Assembly (NCBI GenBank): GCA_045613305.1
Contig: JAZLAU010000016.1
Location: forward strand, 54,026-118,025
Reading direction: 5' to 3'
Source: SFTJ01 sp045613305
GTDB taxonomy: Bacteria; Bacteroidota; Bacteroidia; Bacteroidales; Muribaculaceae
DNA length: 64,000 bases
Shown here: piece by piece, positions 42,860-51,337 of the stretch
Position numbering within the stretch: the stretch's first letter is position 1
How the letters are laid out: each line of letters opens with the position of its first letter
Position numbers and translations under genes: made by a program
The notes under the pieces: generated by a model
What the model was told of the DNA's origin: nothing
The model's input: only the letters and a program-made list of their open reading frames with translations
Database searches by the model: none

Positions 42860-43969
42860 TTATGCTTTTTCGGCTTGGAGCTTCATCTTTATTTTTGTTT
42901 TCAACGCATTATAACCCATCATCCACAGCAACGGAAGCCCCACTCCTACTATTGAGTAAAGCACCCAGAAGTAGTCGCCATGATGCTCATGAATAACCAT
43001 ATGGCATCCTATTTGACCCCAATCAAGGCCGTACCACATAATCTTGATGGCACTGACAACCTTAAACGACAGTATGTGAAACACATAGATGTAAAGTGTC
43101 ATGGAACCGGCATGAACCAAAAAGCGTTTCAGCCAACCCTCATGCTTGTTAATCACTCCCGACACATAATACACCATCAGAAAACCTATGCTTCCCGTAA
43201 TGGGCAACGTGACCACGTCAATCAGCTTAGGCGCAAGATTCATCCCCGCCAAGTGCAAATGCGCTCCGCCCAAAAGCAGGCCAAAATAGAGCAATGCCAA
43301 CGCCCAATGCTGCTTTATGCTCTCCTCATACGACCGGAAAAGCACTCCTAATCCGAAAAATATTATGCCCCAATTTTCTCGTATTCCGCCTTGCACTATG
43401 GTCACAACCTTAAGGCCATTGCTCAACCTGAACACTGCAAACGCCAATGCTATGGCTATAATTGCAACAACTGCCTTGTTTCCTTCTAACCAACTTCTGC
43501 GGCCATCCAAAAACCTATAAAGAGCCATAAACAATATGCTCGAAACCAAAAGAGCCCTAAAGAACCAAAAAGCACCAAGCAAAAACTCATCATATCCGCC
43601 CATCGAAAACACTATGTTAACAAATCGCTGACATGCCTGACGCATTGTGTAGGGGTGCGTAACACCATTGCTCCAATTGCCATACTGCTCGTTGAGCAAA
43701 CCTATGTCGAAGAAAAAGTTATGCAGCAGCAAAAACACCAGCGACCACTTTACCATTGGCACATACAACCCCTTAAAACGCTTCTCCACATAGGTCCACG
43801 AATCTACCAAATAGCGTCGGCTAAAAAAATATCCCGCTGCGATAAAGAAAATGGGCATATGGAACAAATAGACAAAATTTGTCACTAAACCGGGCCCTTC
43901 GGCATGACCTATCACCATCAAAATAATGGCTATGCCCTTACATATCGATATGGTTGTGTTCTGTTTCAT
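42860..43969 (-). CDS. Acyltransferase 3 family membrane protein
   Basis: A 369-residue polytopic protein with about ten membrane helices. ISICKGIAIILMVIGHAEGP carries the catalytic His, and VYLFHMPIFFIAAGYFF the second conserved His region, as in acyltransferase-3/OatA/NolL proteins. They move acyl groups across the inner membrane onto sugars of surface polysaccharide, lipids or peptidoglycan. No periplasmic SGNH domain is attached. Substrate unknown. A -7 element (43983-43976) ends 6 nt from the ATG at 43969, so the transcript may be leaderless. Confidence 0.87.
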   Translation of the reverse strand: MKQNTTISICKGIAIILMVIGHAEGPGLVTNFVYLFHMPIFFIAAGYFFSRRYLVDSWTYVEKRFKGLYVPMVKWSLVFLLLHNFFFDIGLLNEQYGNWSNGVTHPYTMRQACQRFVNIVFSMGGYDEFLLGAFWFFRALLVSSILFMALYRFLDGRRSWLEGNKAVVAIIAIALAFAVFRLSNGLKVVTIVQGGIRENWGIIFFGLGVLFRSYEESIKQHWALALLYFGLLLGGAHLHLAGMNLAPKLIDVVTLPITGSIGFLMVYYVSGVINKHEGWLKRFLVHAGSMTLYIYVFHILSFKVVSAIKIMWYGLDWGQIGCHMVIHEHHGDYFWVLYSIVGVGLPLLWMMGYNALKTKIKMKLQAEKA

Positions 43970-43975
43970 TTGCTA

Positions 43976-43983
43976 CAAAATTA
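43976..43983 (-). promoter_or_regulatory. -7 element abutting acyltransferase start codon
   Basis: Minus-strand TAATTTTG at 43983-43976; predicted start falls on or next to the ATG. Confidence 0.5.
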
Positions 43984-44122
43984 GCATTATTTTTCCCTTG
44001 ATTATTCCATTTCATAATATTTTCAGCGGCGCACACTATATTTTTCTAAAAAAGATGTAATTTTATGGAAATTAATTCGTCTAAACAGAAAAAAACATAT
44101 TAACAACAAATAATCAACAACT

Positions 44123-45028
44123 ATGAAAATGAAACGATTTTGCTGCTTAACTACAGCCATTTTACTTTTTGCCTTTGCCGGCAATGCTCAACTATTGTGG
44201 AAAGTGTCGGGCAACGGACTAAGCAAACCCTCATACATCTTAGGCACTCACCATCATGCTCCGTCAAAATTTATTGAAAAAATCTCAGGATTTGACGAAG
44301 CAATCACCACATGCGACGAAATATATGGTGAAGTTGAAAAATCTGATTTAACCGGGCCAGAGGCTCAAGCCGCAATTATGCAAAAAGTAATGGCTCCAGC
44401 CGACAGCACTTTATCAAAAGTTCTTAAGCCTAAAACCATCGCCGCCCTCGACTCTATCCTTAAAGCCGGCACTGGCGGTGTTGTTAGCATAAATCAACTG
44501 GATATGCTAATCCCTACTTTCGTGTCTACGCAAATTCTGCTTTTGGTTAAGATTGAACTTTTCCCAGAAAATGCCACCGACGAAGGCATCGACATTGCCG
44601 TGCAAAAGAGAGGCGCCGAATTAAACAAACCAACAAACGGATTTGAAACACTTGAGTTCCAAATGAATTTAATTTACGGAAAGCCTATTGCCGATCAAGC
44701 CGAATCTCTTGACAAAATGATGGAGAAATTCGACAAAAACAAAGAAAGCATTGCTAAACTCTACAATGCCTACACCGAAAAAGACCTCAAAAAACTCCAC
44801 GAAATAACAATGCAGGAAATAGAGGAAGACGACAGCACTCCTGAAGAAAAGGAACAAAGCATGCGCGAAATGTTCACCGACCGAAACAAAAATTGGGTGA
44901 ACAAACTAAAAACCTTAATGCCCGAAAAATCTATTTTCACTGTGGTTGGAGCCGGACACCTACCTGGCACCGACGGGCTCATCGACCTACTTCAAAAAGA
45001 AGGCTACACTGTTGAGCCTATGAAATAA
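44123..45028 (+). CDS. TraB/GumN family protein
   Basis: A 301-residue secreted or membrane-tethered protein with signal peptide (about 1-22, ends GNAQ). LLWKVSGNGLSKPSYILGTHHH at the start of the mature part (as WKVSGNGLSKPSYILGTHHH) and FTVVGAGHLPGTDGLI near the end are the paired GTH and GAGHLPG motifs of the TraB/GumN/Tiki family, some members of which are metalloproteases. Two further Glu-rich helices lie between. A start at 44129 (MKRFCCL) is possible. No -7 consensus is clear upstream. Physiological substrate unknown. Confidence 0.87.
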   Translation: MKMKRFCCLTTAILLFAFAGNAQLLWKVSGNGLSKPSYILGTHHHAPSKFIEKISGFDEAITTCDEIYGEVEKSDLTGPEAQAAIMQKVMAPADSTLSKVLKPKTIAALDSILKAGTGGVVSINQLDMLIPTFVSTQILLLVKIELFPENATDEGIDIAVQKRGAELNKPTNGFETLEFQMNLIYGKPIADQAESLDKMMEKFDKNKESIAKLYNAYTEKDLKKLHEITMQEIEEDDSTPEEKEQSMREMFTDRNKNWVNKLKTLMPEKSIFTVVGAGHLPGTDGLIDLLQKEGYTVEPMK

Positions 45029-45111
45029 CCATCAATTGATTTAGTTAATATTTCCCGTTGCTGCATTTTGCAAAAAAACTCAACATTCCATCATCGGAAA
45101 AATCAGAAAAA

Positions 45112-45154
45112 GCAAAGAGGAACTGCCCAAATTTTTGAGCAGTTCCTCTTTTTC
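45112..45154 (+). terminator. Terminator after TraB/GumN gene
   Basis: AAAGAGGAACTGC (45114-45126) pairs with GCAGTTCCTCTTT (45139-45151), with an inner CAAA/TTTG pair, then TTC. The rest of 45029-45254 shows no gene. Confidence 0.75.
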
Positions 45155-45254
45155 AAAAACCCTAACTCCCATTAGTGGCCTCAACAATCAAATGTATTCT
45201 AACAAACCTCTGATTCACAGAACTATCGTTAACGCCACCTTATCCACATTTTTT

Positions 45255-45692
45255 TTACTGAATCTCAATCATCTTCACTTCTTTTTGCATCGCCTCCTCG
45301 CTCAATTTCGGCAAGATGACAGTCAGAACACCATTGTCAACCTTTGCACCGATGCCCTGCTTGTCTACATCCTTCGGCAAGCGGTACACTTCATTAAAGT
45401 GATAGCATGCAAATTCACGACGCAAATATTTTTTGTTTCCACAGCCTTCTTCAGCACATTGTTGTTCGTTTACCGACAATACCAAATTGCCATCTACATC
45501 GAGCTGAACCTTAAAATTCTCCTTTGCAACTCCCGGAGCAGCCACTTCTATAACATATTCACTGTCATTTTCTGAAATGTTAATCAATGCTTTAACCGAA
45601 CGCATCTTACCATTATAGTCATGCACTGCTTCTGCAAATAAATCGTTAAGCATCATCGCTGGAAACCATTGTTTTTCTCTTAATGTAATCAT
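45255..45692 (-). CDS. Hsp20/alpha-crystallin small heat-shock protein
   Basis: A 145-residue holdase chaperone. The alpha-crystallin domain covers about residues 32-135: ALINISENDSEYVIEVAAPG, VAKENFKVQLDVDGNLVLSV, RREFACYHFNEVYRLPKDVD and AKVDNGVLTVILPK (the conserved GVLTVxLPK). The C-terminus ends MIEIQ. A short insertion CAEEGCGNKK has two cysteines. The start is supported by a strong AGGAG 8 nt upstream, unusual for this phylum. Upstream lacks TAnnTTTG but has a sigma-54-like element at 45779-45794. Confidence 0.93.
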   Translation of the reverse strand: MITLREKQWFPAMMLNDLFAEAVHDYNGKMRSVKALINISENDSEYVIEVAAPGVAKENFKVQLDVDGNLVLSVNEQQCAEEGCGNKKYLRREFACYHFNEVYRLPKDVDKQGIGAKVDNGVLTVILPKLSEEAMQKEVKMIEIQ

Positions 45693-45778
45693 AATTTTAT
45701 TCTCCTATTTTTAATTAATATTTTTCTTTACCTCAACGCTTGTATGCTAAGCAGCAACTCGCGTTTGATTATTATTTT

Positions 45779-45794
45779 TGCAATTTTCAGCCCA
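45779..45794 (-). promoter_or_regulatory. Sigma-54-type -24/-12 promoter of hsp20
   Basis: On the minus strand TGGGCTGAAAATTGCA (45794-45779) keeps the GG and GC of the -24/-12 boxes with exactly 10 nt between, plus TTGCA at -12. The start would be near 45768, leaving a ~75-nt leader. Possible activator sites lie upstream: TGACAAAATGACC (about 45871-45859), a GGTCATTT copy near 45806 and TTTTGTCACA near 45887 on the plus strand. Confidence 0.5.
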
Positions 45795-45908
45795 ATCCGA
45801 TTTTAGGTCATTTCTTCGCCTTAAAATGCGACATTATGGCATATAACACCGTTTTATTGGTCATTTTGTCATATTTTTAAAGAAATTTTGTCACATTCAC
45901 GCCAACAC

Positions 45909-45948
45909 AAAAAAAAGATTCCCAAACATCTTAACGATTGGGAATCCT
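45909..45948 (-). terminator. truA terminator
   Basis: GATTCCCAA (45917-45925) pairs with TTGGGAATC (45938-45946); on the minus strand followed by eight T. Confidence 0.8.
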
Positions 45949-45977
45949 CATTATAATATCTTCTTAACAGGCTTGCA

Positions 45978-46718
45978 TCACTTTATCTCATACGGATAGG
46001 CCACATCCCAAAGAAACAAAGCATTGCCAGGCATCGAAGTACCCGCCGAACACCTATTCTTCTTCTCAATTATTTCACAAAATTGAGCAATTGTTATCTT
46101 ATGCCGACCAACATCCACCAAAGTGCCAACTATAGCCCTCACCATATTTCTCAAAAAACGGTCGGCTGTTATAGTAAACACCCACTGGCTACCCTCTTTC
46201 GCCCATTTGGCATAAGTAATCTTGCAATTGTTGGTTTTAACATCGGTGTGCAATTTGCTAAAACTGGTGAAATCGGTATACCTAAACAAATGTTCTGCAG
46301 CCTCATTCATCAAATCGAAGTCTAAATCTTTCGGACTTTGCCAACTTAGAGGATAAGCAAAAGGGTCTTTAGCAGTATTTACAAAATATTTATATGTTCT
46401 GCTCACAGCATCAAATCGAGCATGAGCGTCGTCGTGCACCGGAAAAACCGAATAAATGGCAATGTCTTTTCCAAGCACACTATTTAACTTATGCACAAGT
46501 TGAACGCCGTCGACTTCACCCTCAGCATCAAAGTGCGCTATCATAGTCGCAGCATTCACTCCGGCATCCGTACGTCCTGCCCCAGTGATTTTTATTGGCT
46601 CACGCAGCAACATGGTCATTGCCTTCTCGATAGTTTCCTGCACCGAGACATCGTTAGGCTGCGATTGCCAACCATGAAAGTTTGCCCCTCTATAGGCCAA
46701 GCGCATAAAGTAACGCAT
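45978..46718 (-). CDS. truA: tRNA pseudouridine(38-40) synthase
   Basis: A 246-residue TruA that converts U38-U40 in the anticodon arm. MRLAYRGANFHGWQSQPNDV opens the first half (as LAYRGANFHGWQSQPN); the catalytic Asp is in GAGRTDAGVNA (about residue 52). HARFDAVSRTYKYFV and FLRNMVRAIVGTLVDVGRHK are conserved in the second half. Full length. speA ends 74-220 nt upstream on the same strand, depending on which speA stop is used. Confidence 0.96.
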   Translation of the reverse strand: MRYFMRLAYRGANFHGWQSQPNDVSVQETIEKAMTMLLREPIKITGAGRTDAGVNAATMIAHFDAEGEVDGVQLVHKLNSVLGKDIAIYSVFPVHDDAHARFDAVSRTYKYFVNTAKDPFAYPLSWQSPKDLDFDLMNEAAEHLFRYTDFTSFSKLHTDVKTNNCKITYAKWAKEGSQWVFTITADRFLRNMVRAIVGTLVDVGRHKITIAQFCEIIEKKNRCSAGTSMPGNALFLWDVAYPYEIK

Positions 46719-46735
46719 AGACTTATATTATTGTT

Positions 46736-46774
46736 ATAAAATACCAATCTCCCCTTTCAGCGGGGAGACTGGTT
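46736..46774 (-). terminator. speA terminator
   Basis: CCAATCTCCCC (46744-46754) pairs with GGGGAGACTGG (46762-46772); on the minus strand followed by TATTTTAT. It lies just after the distal, not the premature, speA stop. Confidence 0.75.
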
Positions 46775-46791
46775 ATAAAATATTATTTCTA

Positions 46792-48693
46792 TTAATCTCT
46801 TTCAAGATAGGTGTAGCCATACAATCCTGAGCGATAGTTACTGATAAACTCGCGACCTTCTTCCGGAGTTATCTTACCTTGCTTCATTGATTGCGTTACC
46901 CACGTTTCAATGTTTCTAAGCAAGTTTCTCGGATTTTATTGCACATAGTGGAGAACTTCAGCCACTGTTTCACCGTCTATGATTTGGTCTATTTCATAAC
47001 GGTCTTTATAAACATTAACATGAACAGCATTAGTATCACCAAACAAATTGTGCATATCGCCCAAAATTTCTTGGTATGCTCCAACAAGGAAAACGCCCAA
47101 ATAATATGGCTCATTAGCCTTCAATCCATGCACAGGCACCGATGGAGCCACACCCGAAGGCGAAACGAAATTGGCAATCTTGCCATCGCTGTCGCATGTC
47201 ACGTCTTGAATGGTGGCCATGTGGGTTGGCTTCTCGTCAAGGCGCGAAATAGGAATGATTGGGAATATTTGGTCTATTGCCCAACTATCTGGTAGCGATT
47301 GGAACAACGAGAAATTGCAGAAATATTTTTCCGGCAATTTTCTTGCCACCTTGCGCAATTCATCTGGTGCATGCTTCATGTTTGATGCAAGGTCAGTCAC
47401 ATCGCGAGCAATCGACCAGAACAATTTTTCGATTTGAGCACGAGTTCTCAAGTCAAGCAAGCCAAGGCTAAACAAGTCAAGAGCCTCCTCACGAATCTGC
47501 AACGCATCGTGCCAGTCTTCCATCACGCGCGTATGGTCAATCTTATCCCAAATGTTATATAGTTCGCGAGCCAATTCGTGTGCATCTTCGCCTATTTCAT
47601 CGTTATCGTCGTTCCACTTTGGCAATTGGGTTGTTTCCAACACATCAAAAATCAATATTGAGTGATGTGCAGTTAGCGAACGACCCGATTCATTAATCAC
47701 ATTTGGCTGTTTCAAACCGTTCTTCGTACAAGTGTCGACAATTGCCGAAACAGCATCGTTGGCATATTCTTGAATCGAATAATTCATGCTGCTTTCGTTT
47801 GCACTGTTGCGGGTTCCGTCATAATCCACACCAAGACCGCCACCTATATCTATAAAGTCAATGTCAAAGCCCATTTTTGACAATTGCACATAGAATTGTG
47901 TAGCCTCACGCAACGCATTCTTAATGTGACGAATCTTTGTTATCTGGCTACCAATGTGGAAGTGTATCAACTTCAAGCAGTCTTTCATCTGCTTCTTTTC
48001 AAGAAAATCGATTGCATCAAGCAATTCGCTTGAATTTAGGCCAAACTTACTTTGGTCGCCTCCCGATTCTTCCCACTTGCCGCTTCCCGAACTCGACAAC
48101 TTGATGCGAATGCCTATGTTTGGACGGATGCCCAAGCGACGTGATATGTCGGTTATCAACTTCAACTCATTGAGCTTTTCAACCACAAGGAAAATGCGGC
48201 GGCCCATCTTTTGCGCCAACAACGCAAGTTCTATGTAACTTTCATCTTTATATCCGTTGCATATAATGAGCGATTTCTCATCGATGTTAATCGACAACAC
48301 CGCATGAAGTTCTGGCTTACTGCCAGCTTCAAGACCTATGTTGAAACGCTTACCATGACCCACGATTTCTTCAACCACCGGTCGCATCTGGTTCACCTTT
48401 ATCGGATAAATAATAAAGTTCTCTGCTTGATAATTATATTCTTTCGATGCCGACTTAAAGCAATTCGAAATCTTCTCGATTCTATTATCGAGAATATCAG
48501 GGAATCGAAGCAATATCGGAGCCGTAATGTCTCTAACCTGCAACTCATCCATAACATCCTTTAAGTCAACGCCTGCACACCCTTCACGCGGAGTTACTTG
48601 AATATGTCCTTTTTCATTTATTGAAAAATATTTCAAACCCCAACCGTTAATGTTATACAGTTCTGCACTGTCTTCAATGCGCCACCTTCTCAT
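46792..48693 (-). CDS. speA: Biosynthetic arginine decarboxylase, interrupted by an in-frame TAA
   Basis: PLP-dependent enzyme that decarboxylates arginine to agmatine for polyamine synthesis. Residues 1-585 hold the TIM-barrel PLP domain (IYPIKVNQMRPVV with the PLP lysine, GLEAGSKPELHAVL, LIHFHIGSQITKIRHIKNAL) and the beta-barrel/helical domains. Translation meets TAA at 46938-46936 after HYVQ. The same frame then runs 47 more codons (NPRNLLRNIETWVTQ ... GLYGYTYLERD) to TAA at 46794-46792. That tail matches the conserved SpeA C-terminal domain, which ends YTYL in relatives. A Tyr codon changed to TAA is the simplest explanation. Options are a recent nonsense mutation, readthrough, or a sequencing error. 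The 46936-48693 part alone would be 585 residues. Confidence 0.85.
46936..46938 (-). other. In-frame TAA within speA
   Basis: Context GTG CAA TAA AAT CCG on the coding strand. The frame stays open and family-like on both sides of the stop, so no insertion or deletion is involved. Confidence 0.9.
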
Positions 48694-48759
48694 TTCTTTA
48701 CCGTAGTGTTTAAAAATAATTAATTATGAATTAAAACTTTACTATAAATCACGGCTACA

Positions 48760-48793
48760 TACGCCCGTGGGCGTAAATAGTCAAGCAAAGATA
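48760..48793 (-). promoter_or_regulatory. speA promoter and leader hairpin
   Basis: Minus-strand TATCTTTG at 48793-48786. The leader starts with a perfect TACGCCC-AC-GGGCGTA hairpin (48775-48760), GC-rich against an A/T background. It could stabilise the mRNA or bind a regulator. About 65 nt of A/T-rich leader remain before the ATG. Confidence 0.5.
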
Positions 48794-48921
48794 ACTTATT
48801 ATTATTAATTTTCGCCCCATTTCTCGCGAAAACATTCATTTTTGCACTAACCTTTTTCATTTTCCGCATAATTATATCTAATTTTACTCGTTATATTTTA
48901 AGAATAGCTATAACCCAAAAC

Positions 48922-50370
48922 ATGAAAATTACATTTCTCACACCGCCCGAATTAATAGGCAACCAGCCAGCTGAGCGTACTGCGGGATGCACCAGATTAG
49001 TGTATCCTATGCCAAACATGTACGAACTTTCGGTGGTAGCCGTGTTAGAACAAAGCGGAAAACATCATATAACTCACAAAGATTTCGTTTTCGACGGAGG
49101 AGATGCCCAAGACTTAACACAATTTTTGAGCACCGACATGGCCGATGCTTATTTCATCTGGACTGTTAACCTTTCTATCAACTCCGACCTTTTAGCAATA
49201 GCCGAAATCACTAAAGTAAATCCCAAGGCTCACATCATACTATTGGGCCCTGGTCCTACATATTTCACCAAGCAATGCCTCGCATCGCCAAACGTAATCA
49301 TCGTCAGAGGCGAGCCTGAAGCCACAGTTGCCGAACTAATTGAAAAATTGCACAACGGCGACAACTGGCACGAGGTTTTAGGAATTTCTTTCCTTAAAGA
49401 CGGGAATGTGGTCAGCAACCGATTCCGTCCCCTAATCGACGACCTCGACAGCCTGCCATTCCCGGCACGACACCACATTGAGGGCAAAAAATATTTCAAT
49501 CCAAAATTGAAAACAGGCCCTTACACCACGACTATCACCTCTCGCAACTGTCCTTATCAATGCATTTATTGTGTGCCGAGTTCGCTGACCTTTGCTCGCG
49601 AGATCGAGTTCCGACGCAATCACGGCCGCAAGCCTAACATTGGATTTCGCTCTCCCGAAAACATCGAGAAAGAAATGGCCATGCTTAGCGCCAAAGGCTA
49701 CAAAGCCATAGGATTTATGGACGACAACTTCATTTGGAACGAAGAGCGCACCGCAAAGATTTGTGCCATCATGAAGAAATACGGATTTGTGTGGGGATGC
49801 CAAGCTCGAGTTGACGCCATCACCGAACCCATTGCCAAGGCTCTCAGCCAATCGGGCTGCCGTTATGTGGACCTAGGAGTGGAATCGTTTGACGAAAAAA
49901 TCCTGAAATTCATAAAAAAGGGCATAACCGTACAACAAATTTACGACGCAATCAACACACTAAAAAAATATAACGTGCCGGTGAAACTCAACGTTCTCAT
50001 TGGCAGCAGCCCTCTTGAAACAAAAGAAACCCTACGACACACTTTAAAGGAAGCAAAAAAACTAAATGTAGACCAAGTGATGTTTAACATCGTTTCGCCG
50101 TTCCCTGGCACCGAATTCTATAATTTGTGCAAAGAAAACGGATGGATGTCGACCCCCGACTATGTGCCCACCGACGTGCAACGTGAGTCTATACTCAACT
50201 ATCCTCACCTTTCGGCAGCCGAAATGGAAAGGATACTTTTCCGAAACAATTTAAGTTACTTCCTTCAACCAAGTTTCATCTTCAAGCAACTAAAACGCTT
50301 CTCAAGCATACGTGAGTTTACCAGCGCACTGAAGGCTTTGAAAATAAAATTGTTTGGATATCACAAATAA
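48922..50370 (+). CDS. B12-binding-type radical SAM protein
   Basis: A 482-residue protein. The N-terminal ~150 residues resemble a cobalamin-binding Rossmann domain (HIILLGPGPTYFTK, VIIVRGEPEATVAELI). The radical SAM core has CPYQCIYC (CX3CX2C, near residue 210), then IGFMDDNFIWNEER, GCQARVDAITEP and GCRYVDLGVESFDEKIL. This is the BchE/P-methylase-like architecture, used for methylations and ring rearrangements of lipids, antibiotics and natural products. A GT2 glycosyltransferase starts 9 nt later, so the pair probably acts on a glycan or lipid-linked sugar. Substrate unknown. Confidence 0.87.
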   Translation: MKITFLTPPELIGNQPAERTAGCTRLVYPMPNMYELSVVAVLEQSGKHHITHKDFVFDGGDAQDLTQFLSTDMADAYFIWTVNLSINSDLLAIAEITKVNPKAHIILLGPGPTYFTKQCLASPNVIIVRGEPEATVAELIEKLHNGDNWHEVLGISFLKDGNVVSNRFRPLIDDLDSLPFPARHHIEGKKYFNPKLKTGPYTTTITSRNCPYQCIYCVPSSLTFAREIEFRRNHGRKPNIGFRSPENIEKEMAMLSAKGYKAIGFMDDNFIWNEERTAKICAIMKKYGFVWGCQARVDAITEPIAKALSQSGCRYVDLGVESFDEKILKFIKKGITVQQIYDAINTLKKYNVPVKLNVLIGSSPLETKETLRHTLKEAKKLNVDQVMFNIVSPFPGTEFYNLCKENGWMSTPDYVPTDVQRESILNYPHLSAAEMERILFRNNLSYFLQPSFIFKQLKRFSSIREFTSALKALKIKLFGYHK

Positions 50371-50379
50371 GTTGCAGCT

Positions 50380-51132
50380 ATGCCAAAACTGTCGATTATA
50401 ATACTTTCTTGGAATCAAAAGCAAGTGCTAAGCCGATGCTTGCATTCGCTGAAGCCTGTAGTTTGCAGTCCCGACACCGAAACCATTATAGTCGACAATG
50501 GTTCAACCGACAATACGGCAGCATTTATCCGCAGTTCATATCCCAACATCAAACTCATCACCAACACTCAAAACCGAGGAGTGGCTGCCGCCCGAAATCA
50601 AGGTATAGCTGCAGCAACAGGCAACCTCATTCTCCTGCTCGACAACGACACCGTTGCTAACCCAGAAGCCATTGAGGGCATGGCCAAATTCCTACTCTCT
50701 AACCCCAAGGCGGGTGTCGTGGCATGCAGATTGCAAAACAGCGACGGCTCCACTCAAAGCAGCATAAAGCCATACCCCGGGTTAAAAGTGAAAATATGCA
50801 ATGTGCTGGGCATTAAGCTAAAAGCAAGCCATTTCCCAACCGACAGCCACGGAATAATATACCCAACCTATGTGATTGGGGCTTGCCAAATGTTTAGAAA
50901 ATCGATTACCGACGAAATAGGGCTTCTCGACGAAAACATTTTCTACGGACCCGAAGATGCCGACTTCTGCCTACGTGTTGCAAAAGCAGGCTACCAAGTG
51001 TGCTATCTTCCACAGTTCTCAATTGAGCACCTTCATCGTAGAGCAACCACACGCCGGCTCCTATCGCCACTTGCCCGAAAGCACATATCTGCGCTGTTTT
51101 ATTTCTATCGCAAGCACAATCGTTGGTTTTAG
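50380..51132 (+). CDS. Family 2 glycosyltransferase
   Basis: A 250-residue GT-A enzyme. LSIIILSWNQKQVLSRCLHS opens the fold; ETIIVDNGSTDNTA holds the nucleotide-binding Asp; NRGVAAARNQGIAAATGNLI precedes the metal-binding DND in LLLDNDT. GLLDENIFYGPEDADFCLR contains the catalytic-base region of rhamnosyl/galactosyl transferase-like GT2 members. No membrane helix. Downstream partner of the radical SAM gene (9-nt gap). Sugar and acceptor unknown; the latter half resembles dTDP-rhamnosyltransferase-like enzymes, a weak hint. Confidence 0.88.
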   Translation: MPKLSIIILSWNQKQVLSRCLHSLKPVVCSPDTETIIVDNGSTDNTAAFIRSSYPNIKLITNTQNRGVAAARNQGIAAATGNLILLLDNDTVANPEAIEGMAKFLLSNPKAGVVACRLQNSDGSTQSSIKPYPGLKVKICNVLGIKLKASHFPTDSHGIIYPTYVIGACQMFRKSITDEIGLLDENIFYGPEDADFCLRVAKAGYQVCYLPQFSIEHLHRRATTRRLLSPLARKHISALFYFYRKHNRWF

Positions 51133-51209
51133 GCCTTTTCTCCAAAAAAAATAACTATTTCTTTTCAGAAAATTATTCTTTGCATAATAAATTTGTAAGA
51201 TAAAATAAT

Positions 51210-51253
51210 TATCTTTGCATTTGGAATCATATGTACATACGTCAACATTGACG
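51210..51253 (+). promoter_or_regulatory. fba promoter region and leader inverted repeat
   Basis: TATCTTTG at 51210-51217. The perfect inverted repeat CGTCAA-CA-TTGACG (51240-51253) lies about 20 nt inside the leader and could be an operator or a small hairpin. The A/T-rich leader to the ATG at 51338 is about 115 nt, long for this genome. Confidence 0.5.
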
Positions 51254-51337
51254 AGACTTTACATATTGATTACAAAAATTTTAAAATGAGATAATTAATA
51301 TTATTCACTAATTTTTATATAATTAACTAATTAACAA

